From Carya illinoinensis (taxonomy: Eukaryota > Streptophyta > Magnoliopsida > Fagales > Juglandaceae), in NCBI RefSeq assembly GCF_018687715.1, contig NC_056757.1, positions 2,339,501 to 2,403,500 of the forward strand: 64,000 bases of DNA. Reading direction: 5' to 3'. The notes under the pieces are model-generated. The model was given only the letters and a program-made list of their open reading frames with translations. It ran no database searches and had not been told where the DNA came from. Below, one piece after another: positions 14,367 through 24,380 of this stretch. The stretch's first letter is position 1; the number at the start of each line of letters is the position of its first letter. A program made the translations under genes and the position numbers.

Positions 14367-15050
14367 AATGAAAGTTCAAATATATCTATTTAACTTTAAC
14401 TTAAGAGCTTAAATTAGCGGAAAAAAATCAATTATGTTTGTACTATTATCTATGTTATTTAACTTATTTCATTCTCTTAGTACTAAATATATAGAGTCTT
14501 TTAGAGTTTTTAGGACTTAAAAGCGTGAGAGAGAAACGTAGTAAATTGGGCTTTAGAATATTTATTAATAGAGAAAAACTTCCCATAGGTATGCCCCTTT
14601 TTCTCCAAATAATAGACTCCAATTATAACTTGCCATGTAGACCTCACACCTAAACTATTGTGTAATGTGGTTCAGAGCAAACATTTCTTCTTCCCCCATT
14701 CTCTGCCCCTCCCTCTCTCTCTGAAACATTTCTTCTTCTCCCCCACCCCTCGATTCTCTTTCTTCTTCCCTCATTCTCTGTGCCCTCCAGTCTTTCTCTC
14801 TCTCTCTGAAACATTTCTTCAAATATCCCGTTTCAGTTCTGCAAATCCTTTGAGTTGAGATTATATGCTCTGTTATTTGTTATGGGTTTTTTGTGGACAT
14901 GACTAGGCATCCATATATAAATGGAGCAGAAAATGAGCATAGGGAAACACAAAAAATCATGGTAACTGTTTGGTAAATAAATAGTTCAATAAAAATGATA
15001 GTATTGATAGTCTCATTGGAATTACAGAATTGTTCATTCTTGTAGAATAG

Positions 15051-15064
15051 GAGGAAACAAACAT
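15051..15064. repeat. Target-site duplication, left copy, of the RPL26 retrocopy
   Basis: The 14-base string GAGGAAACAAACAT occurs here and again at 15677-15690, immediately after the A-run that ends the RPL26 processed pseudogene. This is the length expected for LINE-mediated retroposition. Confidence 0.85.
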
Positions 15065-15092
15065 AGGACCCTCCCATTTCCACCTATCGTTT

Positions 15093-15147
<55 letters not shown>

Positions 15148-15676
15148 AGATGAAATACAATCCTAGAGTCTCCAGCTCTCGAATGACCTGAGCATTCGGT
15201 TGATGCCAGTGCGCAAGGACGATGAGATCCAGGTCGTGCGCGGAACCTTCAAGGGCAGCGAGGGAAATGTGGCCCAGGTGTATCATTGAAAGTGGGTCAT
15301 CCACATCGAAAGAATCACCTGTGAGAAGGTGAACAGCTCCATTGTCAACGTCGGCATCAACCCCTCCAAGGTGGTCATCACTAAGCTCCATCTCGACAAG
15401 GACCGCAAGTCCCTTCTCGATCGCAAGGCCAAGGGTTGCTCTGTTGCTGACAAGGACAAGGGTTCCAAGTTCACCACCAAGGTTATCATATAGGTCGTCG
15501 ATTAATTCAGAAACAATTTTTTGGGCTACAAATTTATGTTTTTCTTTTGTGTTTATTTATATCATTTTAGCTAGGTTGTGTATGATCTGGATATTTAGGT
15601 CTATCAGTGACCTGGATTTTGAGATGTTTTATTGATCAATGCCATATTTCTAGGTTTTTGCTGATAAAAAAAAAAA
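15065..15676 (+). pseudogene. Processed pseudogene of cytosolic ribosomal protein L26 (uL24)
   Basis: An intron-less retrocopy. It starts with leader sequence holding an AG microsatellite (15095-15142), then ATG at 15150 with [11 protein letters not shown]. About 30 codons are then missing with a frame change, and the frame resumes at [20 protein letters not shown] (from 15203), continues with [29 protein letters not shown] and [15 protein letters not shown], and stops at 15491-15493. An in-frame TGA lies in the QVYH-KWV segment where the family has basic residues. A 3' untranslated region of about 170 bases ends in an A-run at 15666-15676, and a perfect 14-bp TSD surrounds the unit. Family knowledge: L26 is a 60S subunit protein of about 146 residues. 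This copy cannot make it. Confidence 0.9.
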
Positions 15677-16141
15677 GAGGAAACAAACATGGGGAGACCT
15701 ATGCATGGACAATTCATTTCTAAGAAGAAATGTTTCATAGAGAGAGAGAGAGAGGTGCAAAGAATGAAGGGAAGAAGAAAGAGAATTGGGGGGAGGGGGA
15801 CTTTTGTAATTTGCTATTTTGCCCTTGCTATGGTGTGGCTAGATTTAGATTTAGATGATGTGTTTAGCTGAGATGTCATTTCCCTATTAATCTCCGATAA
15901 ACCCCTTCTATAGGGTATACTTGCCCAAGAGTTTCTATTATTAATATCTTATGAATGAGAATAACTTTTCACTGGTGCTTCCTATAAACCTCATTTGTCG
16001 GACACGAATAGCATTGTGCCACGTCACTCATCTATCATCACTCTTTATCGCCACGCTGCAAGGGATCAAAAAATAAATAATCATTTTCTTTCTCTCTCCT
16101 CGCTATTCGAAGCTCCCTGTTCTAAGAGAAGCCCTCCCCAA

Positions 16142-16150
<9 letters not shown>

Positions 16151-16198
<48 letters not shown>
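16151..16198. repeat. (CT)n microsatellite in the MULE leader
   Basis: About 24 CT units, followed by a second run at about 16300-16334. Both lie in the pyrimidine-rich leader between the left MULE end and the GRF gene. Long frames read from this segment are low-complexity artefacts. Confidence 0.9.
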
Positions 16199-16200
<2 letters not shown>

Positions 16201-16297
16201 TTACTCGAATCGTTCTCTCTATCTCGTTACTGAAGCTCTGCATTTTCTGAGAGTCTCTCATTCGAACTTCAGGCTGTTCGTAGCTCTGCGTCCCAGG

Positions 16298-16335
<38 letters not shown>

Positions 16336-16611
16336 TCATGAAATCGAAGCCCTAACCTTAACCGTCCCTCCCTCACTCCCTCACTTCACTCCTCCATAAA
16401 ATCGAGCTCCTAACCCTAACCCTCCCTCACTCGAATCCTCCATAAAACCCTAAGCCTCCCTCCCTCGACTCACTCCTCCGAAGGAAAAATCTTGAAAAAC
16501 AGAACAAGCCCCCATATAGAATGAAGGTACTAACTTCCCCAACACTGATCTTGGGCATCGTTTAATTTCCTGTGAATATATGTTTTGTGCTTTGTATGGG
16601 TCACTGTCACT

Positions 16612-16800
16612 GTTGTCTGGTTGTATGATGATAGATTGAGTCGTAGTTTATGAAGAAACAGATTGGTTGATGATGACAAATTAAGTAGTAGTTTATGAAG
16701 AAATAGATTGGTTGTATGGTTTTATGATGACAGATTGAGTAGTAGTTTATGAAGAAATAGACTAGTTGTTTGGTTGTATGATGACAGATTGAGTACAAAA
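16612..16800. repeat. Minisatellite, about 3-4 units of roughly 50-60 bp
   Basis: Units share TTGTATGATGACAGATTGAG and GTAGTTTATGAAGAAATAGA. They diverge by small substitutions and length changes. Located inside the MULE, between leader and GRF gene, probably intronic to the latter. Confidence 0.75.
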
Positions 16801-17519
16801 TGAAATTTTCACTAAGTATGCAAATTTTTATCATGGATACAATGATAATTAAGTCCTTTTACAATTGTTTAGAAACTAAAATAGAAATTGTGAAGTGAAA
16901 CTGATGTGTTGCATACTGCAATGTGAAGTGAAAAAAGTTTTTTTTTTACCTTATGTGTTTTTTCACTTATTACAAAAAGTTTTTGTAGTTTCGAATGCAA
17001 AGTGAAAAAATGGTGCCATATAGGGGTACAAAATGAAATTTTCACTAAAAAGAAATAATGAAAGTTTCGCCAATAATAAGATATTGGGAAAATGCCATTG
17101 TAATGCTTGACAATCTAGAGGAATTGTCCCCCCCTCCCACCCCACACACTCTTTAATGATGGTATTTGTATCTTCTCTTTGTTATATTAAAAACTTTGGA
17201 TACCCTTAAATTTTTGTGGTAGCTCTAGCATTGATAGGGAATTTCATAAGAACAAGATTTTCATAAATTTTCACTCAATTTGCAATCACTCCCAAGTTGT
17301 CAATTTTGGTCATCACCCCTTATCTAATAAATAATTTCTGTTGGCTTTTGAATGATTGAGTATAATTAATGTGATGATTATCACTCATTGTATTGATGAT
17401 GGCCTTGGCTGAGATACTTTGTTGACTTATATTTTAATTGGTGTTATTTTAATATGAAGTATAAATGTAATCTTCTGATCTATTGTATTAGTTGACTTGT
17501 ATTAATGTGGCAAATGCAG

Positions 17520-17966
17520 TCTGACAATTGTGCTAGTTCAAGTTCTTGGACTTCAAGAGCAAAAAATGAAGTTGCTTTGGAGAGACCACTTTGCCATTGA
17601 GGGATTCTACCAAAGTTAAGGATTTCTGCCAAAGATACTAGTTTTGGTAGGCGGTTTTTCAATTATCCAAATTATAAGTTGAACAAACAATGCGGTTTTT
17701 TTCAATAGATTGATTTTGAAATGGAGCAAAACAATTGTTGCAAAATGACGTTAGAGTTAGCTCAAAGAAGGAATGATAGGATCAATCAAGAATGTGTAAT
17801 GGCTGAAGCGGCAAAATTTAAAACTATGGAAAAGAAGTACAATGGAACATTAAAAGTTCTATTCTTTTCATGGTTGTTTATTGTTGTGCTTTGTGCTCTA
17901 ATTGTTTTTTATTTGAATGATAATCATGTATCTCGGCCAATGCCAATGCTAAGATCCTATGGTTAG
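17520..17966 (+). pseudogene. GRF-type zinc finger plus transmembrane protein, decayed
   Basis: After an acceptor-like ATGCAG, one frame reads SDNCASSSSWTSRA, then PLCH-stop-GILPKLRIS, FGRRFFNYPNYKLNKQCGFFQ-stop-IDFEMEQNNC, a charged helix, and a hydrophobic segment LKVLFFSWLFIVVLCALIVF near the C-terminus, ending at TAG 17964-17966. This is the layout of plant GRF zinc-finger proteins of the At4g04775-like group: a short Cys/His finger, a coiled coil and one C-terminal membrane span. One finger Cys has become TGA, another Cys reads Tyr (NYPNYK), and the Trp after the finger is TAG, so the finger cannot fold as usual. The first exon(s) upstream were not identified. It lies inside the MULE, convergent with the FAR1-like gene. 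Confidence 0.75.
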
Positions 17967-18589
17967 TAGGCCACTTTGTTAAGATCCTATGCTTTGTGTT
18001 GCAATGACTTTTCTTTATTACTTTTCTCTCTTCCTCTTTCTATCTATTTATTTCTTTATTGGATGAAGCCAATCTGCAAATGCCAAGAATAAATCAAAAT
18101 TTTATGAAGAAGCACAACCGACGTTTCTCTCACACCATTATAATAGCATTGGAGAAACATCAGACTCGAAGATAAAACTGCATTATATGACTATTAAGTT
18201 TGCTTGAAAATGGGAATGCAGAAATAAGTTATAAACACTAGATCATTCAAATACAGTTTGGATGTGACAATTGATCATACAGTTTGGACGTGACAAAATA
18301 AACACTAGATCATACAAAATTCAACCTCTTCAACATGACAATTGATAGCTATGGACTTTATCTCCCTCGGACTTTCCTGTAATATTAAAAATAAATCAAA
18401 TAAGTTTGGCAATAAGAGCACCATTAAGTTCCATACAAAGAAGTTCCATAAACACCAACCTCATGTTTCTTATTCAAGATCCACCCTTTGTGATATGTTG
18501 TCATTTGTATTTCAAATATTCTTATATGCAAGATAATAAAAGCATAAAAACTAAGTTATTAGATTAAAACACAAACAAAAGTTTGGAGA

Positions 18590-19529
18590 AAAATACTATA
18601 CCCCAACGATGAGTAGTTATTCTTCGTATGACCCTCAATCTTGCAAATGCTACAATGCCTTTTTTTCATTGATTGAGTCTCTCTTGGGTTCTTTGATCTC
18701 AAAAATTTTGGTCTTCTTTTTGTTGACACCCGTTGAGGATCTTATAAAGTTTGTGAGAAATTTGATATTACTTGTGATCTTATCATAGGGGAATCATCCT
18801 GTTACATGTCTCCACCTCCAAGAATGGGTTATTCAATATCTTCCATTAAAAGTATCTCCTTGTGTACCTGTCCAAGGCAAGAGAATGAGATTTTTTTGCA
18901 CACATGTCACTCCTCTATGTCCACGGAGCAAGCTGGTACTTCTTGGTGTGAGTAACCCATGGTTGTGTTCAGGCATGAACTTGCATACTATCTACCTTTC
19001 ACTATCTTTTTTTATACACACGGTAGCTTTACACCCAATTTTTATTTTAGTAAGTTCGAGAATTTTTCTTTCCTTTTGTTTTGAGACTTTCAAGCCTAAA
19101 TCTTTCCCTTATACAAACATAGTGTACTCTAATTAATTTTCTTTCCCCTCTCGACAATTGTGTATGGTTGGTCTTCATTGCAAAACCTTTTCATCTTGCA
19201 TAAGCCTTGTAAAATGCTTGGGTGTCCTTAACTCAATCAAATTCCTTTCCAATGAACGGTTCAAAAACACCACTACTAGAAGTGGAAATGAAGTTGACTC
19301 CATCTCTATCTTCCACATTCATTCCATCTCCCAAATTCACACGATTTCCCATATCCAATCCATCTCCCAAATTCATGCCATCTACCATATCTAATCTATC
19401 TCTTATATTCACATCACACTGCTCTTCCACAATTTCATCCTCAATAATTTCATTTACAACTCGTGGACAGTTTCTACTCGTTATTATTTCAACATCATCA
19501 CTATCCGAACTCCACCCAAAATCCTTCAT
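18590..19529 (-). pseudogene. FAR1/FHY3-related (MULE-derived) protein, internally deleted
   Basis: On the minus strand the frame opens at 19529 with an acidic N-terminus containing a small MN/LGDG repeat, then reaches FEPFIGKEFD, the usual beginning of a FAR1 DNA-binding domain. Across in-frame stops and one frameshift it continues DTQAFYKAYAR, KGFAMKTN, IGCKATVCIKKDSER, FMPEHNHGLLTPRS, and SLLRGHRGVTCVQKNLI, all typical of the FAR1 domain. It then jumps to DPQRVSTKRRPKFLRSK and HCSICKIEGHTKNN, the C-terminal Cys-rich tail. The MULE transposase (DDE) core and SWIM finger are absent. It belongs to the same mobile element as the GRF gene. It cannot encode a working transposase. Confidence 0.8.
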
Positions 19530-19639
19530 CCCAAAATAAACAATGTAAGAATAAAAAAATCAGATTTTGAATCTTAAAATACAACATCATGGAAGCACAT
19601 AGATTGCATTGACAAAAAAAAGAAAAAAGAAAAAGAAAC

Positions 19640-19800
19640 AATAAGCATGCATTAACACAGATTATGCAGGAATCATGCATTAACACATCTAGCATTGAAA
19701 AAACAATTATGCAATAAGCATGCATTAACACAAATTGCATGCACACAGATCATGCAAGAATCATACTTTAACACATCTAGCATTGAAAAATTAAATTATG
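19640..19800. repeat. Imperfect tandem repeat with AAGCATGCATTAACACA units
   Basis: The strings ATAAGCATGCATTAACACA and ATCTAGCATTGAAAAA each occur twice about 60-100 bp apart, indicating a duplicated block just upstream (minus strand) of the FAR1-like frame. Possibly leader or promoter sequence of that gene. Confidence 0.6.
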
Positions 19801-20501
19801 GCATTGGACCAAAAAATTACCACAGATTAAATTACCTGGACTTCTTTGTTCCCACGAGTGATCACACCAAAATAATACAGATTGTAGTGAAAAAATAAAT
19901 TATGGCAGAACGAGATTATTCAATGACACAAGATTATTAAACATAGATTTAATACCATGATGGGTTCATCGGTGTGCGAATAGTGGGAAATCGGAAACCC
20001 TTTTCACCACAACAGTCATAACCCTCCCTCAAGCTTCAAAGCAACATATGGTTAGGGATAAGAGTAGCAAGAGAATGAGAGTAGTGGTTAAGCTTTAATA
20101 CCATGATGGCTTCGTTGGTTTCTCGAGAGAAAATGAGAGCAGCGAGAGAGAATGAGAGCAATGAGAGGGGAGAGAGAGGGAAGGGGAGAGAGAGAGAGGT
20201 TAGGGATTTCAGATTTCTATGAGCACAGAGAGGGGAGAGAGAGAAGGAAGGGATTTTTTTTTCCTTAGAGAATGAAAGCAAAGAGGATTGGGGGGTCGGG
20301 AAGGGGGGGGGGGGAGTTTCAGATCGCCTGTTACACATCTCACCGTGAGTTTTGCATAAACTCCTTACGTGGCGAGCTCCCATTAGCCTCCAATAATTAC
20401 AGGGTGTAGGAGACACATGTTAGAAGCGTTTATGCTTATGAATATATCCGAATACAATTTTCTTCCTTTTATATCATATGGATGGTATGGATTTAATATA
20501 A

Positions 20502-20560
20502 AATAATAAATATTTTTATCATTTCACTCCTAGAGTGAAATGATAAAAATATTTATTATT
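20502..20560. repeat. Perfect 28-bp inverted repeat with 3-bp loop
   Basis: Arms 20502-20529 and 20533-20560 are exact reverse complements around the spacer CTA. AT-rich, with CATTTCACTC at the loop side. The matching place in the right duplicate (about 33608-33670) keeps a decayed version, so the palindrome predates or was sharpened after the duplication. Confidence 0.85.
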
Positions 20561-21157
20561 ATTTTTAGTTTTGATATTCATTATTTTCACATACTACATC
20601 ATATTTTCAATTTTTTTTTTCGTTTTATTCTTCTTAAATTAATTGAATTATTCTACTCATCATCCATATATCACACATTTGGAAAGAGAAAAAAAGTGTA
20701 GTGTGTGGTGTGTGGGGAAGATGAATAGATTTTTTTTTAATATATAAAATTGATACTATCTATTTCGTTTGAAAAGGAGATATTCATCTTTAATTTAAAA
20801 AGGAAAATACTCTAACTAGAAAGGGATTATATAAAAACAATCTTACAAACTAATGTAGTTTGATGTAGTTTGTTAGATTGTAAAGTTGTTTTTATTGTAA
20901 AGTAACTTTTATTGTGTAGTAAATTTAATAAATCAAATGAAATCACGTCAATTCATAAGATTATTTAATATAATTCTCTTGTAGATGTAGCGGTACTCAT
21001 CTAAAAATGTGAGACCTATTTTTATGTTTACGAAAGGAAGTTCAAATCATTGCATGAATATTATCGTCCACGAATCTTTCCATACCTAGATTTCAATAAG
21101 CCCTTGGCCCTCATATATGATGGGCTTGGCGTAGGACAAATAAAAGTGGGCCGTGGC

Positions 21158-21409
21158 TAGGGCTGTTCATACAGGCCGGATAAAATCCGGCCCGGACTGG
21201 AAATCCGGATAACCGGATTCCGGTTCCGGTTTTCGGACCGGGTCAAATCCGGGTCGGCACTCGGATTTAAAAAACCGGATTAATCCTGTCTGGGTACCGG
21301 ATTTTAAATCCGAGACCCGGGTTTAAAACCCGGTACCCGGTTTTATAAAATGAAAAAAAAAATCCTAGTTCTCTACTGCGATTCCACCCCGCCCCCCATT
21401 CAGATTTCC

Positions 21410-21445
<36 letters not shown>

Positions 21446-23785
21446 CTCTTCTCTGCTTGGTCCTTCACCTCCCTCCCCCAGCTTCTCTCTCTCTCTCATC
21501 CCTTCAAGCGATGAGATGCCGAATGGTGGAAGTGATTTCGGATCCAAGGGATTAGAACGTATTTCCGTTTGGGTATGTTTTCTTTCTTCCCTCAGTGGTT
21601 TCACGGTTCCTCATTGGCTTATCGGTCACAATTTAATTTCGTCTCATGATTTTTAGGGTTCGTTCTTTGGTCTGTTTTTGTACTCAGCTCTTACTTTCTA
21701 GTTTCAGATTTTTTTTTTCTTAGGAGTGAATCATCTGTGCACAGTGATATGGAATGTTTCCCTTGCATTTCTTTCATACTCTTTTCCCAGAAAATATCAG
21801 AAAAAACTACTAAGTGGTAGCCAATGGTGTTTTTCTGGTGATTTTTAGACTCTGTTCTGGTGATCAAATTATCGTGGCTTTTGATGCTTGATTTGGGTGA
21901 AGACGGTTGGCTCCATTTTTCTAGGCATAAAAGATTAAAATAACGTCGTTAGTTTCACTATAGGGTGCATAGTATCTCACCCATATTTCCCAGGTGAACA
22001 TGAAAAGGTTTTCCCATTGTGAAGTAAGGTCGAAAACAGGCCCTTTTAGTAGTGGATTCTAATCTTTTGGTTGTTTTCTCTAATTGCAATCTGCACATTT
22101 TTCTTTATACGGTGATGATGAGGGATATGTTAATATCGATGTTGTAGATGGTCTTGGTTGTATGGGTTTGTGTTAGTTTGTAGACTCGGTGCTAATGTAT
22201 TAATTATTCTCCGTGTGCAGACATCATCATGGTGAGGAAGAGGAGAACTGAACTTCCTAGCGGGGGTGAAAGCTCTCGGCCTCAGCAGGAAAGCAGTGGG
22301 GGTGGAGTTGTTATTTGGACTAAAGGTATTCTTAGGACATGATTATGTTGATTATTTGGATTCAAAATATTCTAAGTGCTTTTTTAATTTTAGGTGATAG
22401 TGAAGTTACAAGTTTTTTTCTTTGATTCTAGAATACTAATGATATGGAGCAGTAGATCACAGTGAGGAGTTCTTTCTCTATATACTGCAGTTTAAGGCCA
22501 CAAATAACTTACAGTTTTGAAAGAAGGCTATTTAGCAAAACAAGTTCTTCCATATGGAGATTAACATGTTGACAGACTGTAAGTATTTGTGTATTGATGT
22601 TTATAACTGCATCTTTGTTATGCTATTTTGTGTTGGAAATGAAATTCTTATAAAAAATTTATGTTCTAGTGGTTTTGAGAAGGGTTTTTCTTACATCAAG
22701 TTCATCCCATTACTGAATGGGATCAAGGTTTCTTATTTTGCTGGGTTTGTTCTTTCTGTTCAAGAGTAAGTTTGCCATTTCCTTTCCTTTTTCCCATTCT
22801 ACATGATTAGTGGTTGACAAGAGAAACATGTTTATTTTTTTAATAAGGGCTTTGCAGTGATCAGATGTGAATGGGGTGCATTTAGTGACTGTATTATAGC
22901 CGTTGATTTTTGGAATATCAACCAAGTACTTCATGTTTGATATGTGTAATATAGCAGTAGTAGTGATAGTCCTGAAAATCACATATGATCAATGATAAAT
23001 CCTAATGAGTTCATGAGTTCATGTTGCAAGTCTCAACCATAAATCCTAAGATGTCTGCAGCCCACATAGGTATTCTATTCAAATGTGTCTAGACAGAAAA
23101 AATAGAGAATAAATCTATACGCTTAACCATGTTTCTATGAAATTCTGGGTTAGATCTATAATGTTTTGATGAGAATGTTGATTGGTTTTTCATTCCATTT
23201 TGTTTTTTGCAGGATCACTTTCAGGCCAATCACTTTGAAGTTGCTATTTGGTATGGAAATTTAATCACTGATTATGTAATTCATATATTGTAATTTAGTA
23301 TTTCGAAATGTAATGCATAAATAACAAATAATATAATATGTAGTGGATTGTATTGTAATGCATGCATACTTGCATAGATGAATATTGGAATTTTTTTTTA
23401 GTTTTACATGCATTTTTATTGCTAGGCAAATTAAGTGGAACTTTGATATAGGAGTTGATATTTTTTAAACTCTGAAGTGCATAATCAAATTTATTCTTGT
23501 TTTTTATAAAAAAATCAGACCCAGGTTCCGGCCCTTATTAAAAAATTTATTCTTGAATACATTTAGGCTTTTATATGGGTTTTTTTATTTTTATTAAAAA
23601 AAAAAAAAAGACCCGGGTTCAATTCGGAACCCGGAATCCAAGTTTTGAAAAATCCAGATTCATCCGGGTTCTGGCCCGTTTCTGACCCGGGCTAACCCGG
23701 TCCGGGTTCCGGTCCGAATTTGAAATCCGGATTCCGGTTTGGGTCTACCTAGATTCCCGAATCGGAACCCAGATGAACAGGCCTA
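21158..23785. mobile_element. hAT element (2.6 kb), non-autonomous, with CCGG-rich ends
   Basis: Terminal inverted repeats: TAGGGCTGTTCAT at the left, and on the other strand TAGGCCTGTTCATC at the right. The flanking 8-bp repeat GCCGTGGC is perfect (21150-21157 and 23786-23793), the hAT signature. Both ends carry clustered CCGG/CCGGGT motifs in opposing orientation, as expected of subterminal transposase binding repeats. The paralogous copy at about 34040-34060 has the uninterrupted site. No hAT transposase domain is recognisable. Instead it carries a host-gene-like exon (22221-22325). Confidence 0.85.
22221..22325 (+). pseudogene. Captured 5' coding exon resembling ARGONAUTE1
   Basis: After the acceptor TCCGTGTGCAG the sequence reads ACATCATC, then ATG at 22229, encoding MVRKRRTELPSGGESSRPQQ and further Ser/Gly-rich residues up to a GT at 22326. 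Plant AGO1 proteins begin MVRKRRT followed by an acidic, Gly/Ser/Gln-rich N-terminus, and in AGO1 the 5' untranslated region has an intron ending just before the ATG. The preceding 700 bases (CT-rich leader near 21413-21510, then intron-like sequence from about 21572) fit that arrangement. No PAZ, MID or PIWI sequence follows. I infer a transposon-captured fragment. The match rests on a short low-complexity N-terminus and needs a search. Confidence 0.6.
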
Positions 23786-24143
23786 GCCGTGGCTATAAGG
23801 GTTGTTAAGGAAGTAAAAGGCCACCGTACCAATATGAAATGGATCATCGCACTTTCAACATTTTGTTTAAATCTTATAATATTTATTCCTGCCAATATAT
23901 ATATATATATATATTGATTTCAGGCAACATTAAATGACCAAAAAAATGTTGTAGGCCGACTTTATATAGAGAAAATATATTTAACAAACATTTTTTTAAC
24001 ATACCCAACCATACTGCTAATGTGGAAACTTTCCACATCAATTATTAAAATCCTTTATTTATCTCTCCCACTTGAGTGGATCTTTTTCATTTGAACTAAT
24101 AGATCATATCATATTAAAAATAGCTAATTTTGAATATCTTCTA

Positions 24144-24342
24144 TATTAGAATAGATGATAGTGCTAAGACAAATGTACAAAAAAATAATCTTCTGGAATA
24201 AACTGTAGACAATTGTATTTTGCTTCTCTACTATACTCTCTGCTGTAGTTGTAACCAACTTTTATTCCCTTTAGCTTGTATAAATAACTGATAGAATCAT
24301 CAATGAAATGCACTAAGTGTTGAGCAAAACCTTAGCCTGTCA
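24144..24342 (+). repeat. Left LTR of the 24-30 kb Copia
   Basis: A 199-bp direct repeat of 30421-30619, differing by scattered substitutions (for example AATAGATG versus AATTGATG near the start). Contains TATAAATA near 24278, a possible TATA box for the element, and AATGAAATG toward its 3' end. Confidence 0.9.
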
Positions 24343-24380
24343 TGGTATTAGAGCCACAAGACTAGCTGTCTCCGGATTCC

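Larger units (their letters stand above)
14571..15937. mobile_element. MULE-like non-autonomous element with nested RPL26 retrocopy
   Basis: Flanked by the 9-bp direct repeat TTATTAATA (14562-14570 and 15938-15946), the TSD length of Mutator-like elements. The two ends are inverted and similar but degenerate: GAGAAAAACTTCCC then GTATGCCCC at the left, and on the other strand TAGAAACTCTTGGG then GTATACCC at the right. Inside each end lies a matching inverted CT/GA-rich block containing GAAACATTTCTTC and ATTCTCTTTCTTCTTCCC (about 14685-14830 and 15730-15800). The interval is absent from the paralogous copy near 33540. No transposase is present. The AT-rich direct repeat could be chance, so boundaries are provisional. 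Confidence 0.5.
15957..20434. mobile_element. MULE with convergent GRF zinc-finger and FAR1-like gene remnants
   Basis: Flanked by the perfect 9-bp direct repeat CTTATGAAT (15948-15956 and 20435-20443). The two 68-bp ends, aligned as inverted repeats without gaps, match at about 39 of 68 positions, with CCACGT shared at positions 63-68. Internally a CT-rich leader follows the left end, then a plus-strand GRF/transmembrane pseudogene (17520-17966). A minus-strand FAR1-like pseudogene (19529 to about 18590) is convergent with it, and another GA/CT-rich leader lies before the right end. The arrangement resembles MuDR, which has two convergent genes. The site is empty in the paralogous copy at about 33548. 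Both genes are broken and the catalytic transposase core is missing. Confidence 0.75.

Noticed and set aside
15995..16399. Ser/Leu-rich frame, and its antisense Arg/Glu-rich frame
   Set aside because: Both are translations of CT/GA microsatellites in a transposon leader.
16612..16800. Regular repeats that might be taken for a CRISPR array
   Set aside because: Units are diverged, directly abutting, without unique spacers, and the genome is plant nuclear.
14518..20434. Alternative reading of one 5.9 kb insertion with TTAAAAGCG/TTAGAAGCG as TSD
   Set aside because: One mismatch and no inverted ends at those positions. The exact repeat CTTATGAAT with alignable 68-bp ends fits a separate MULE better.
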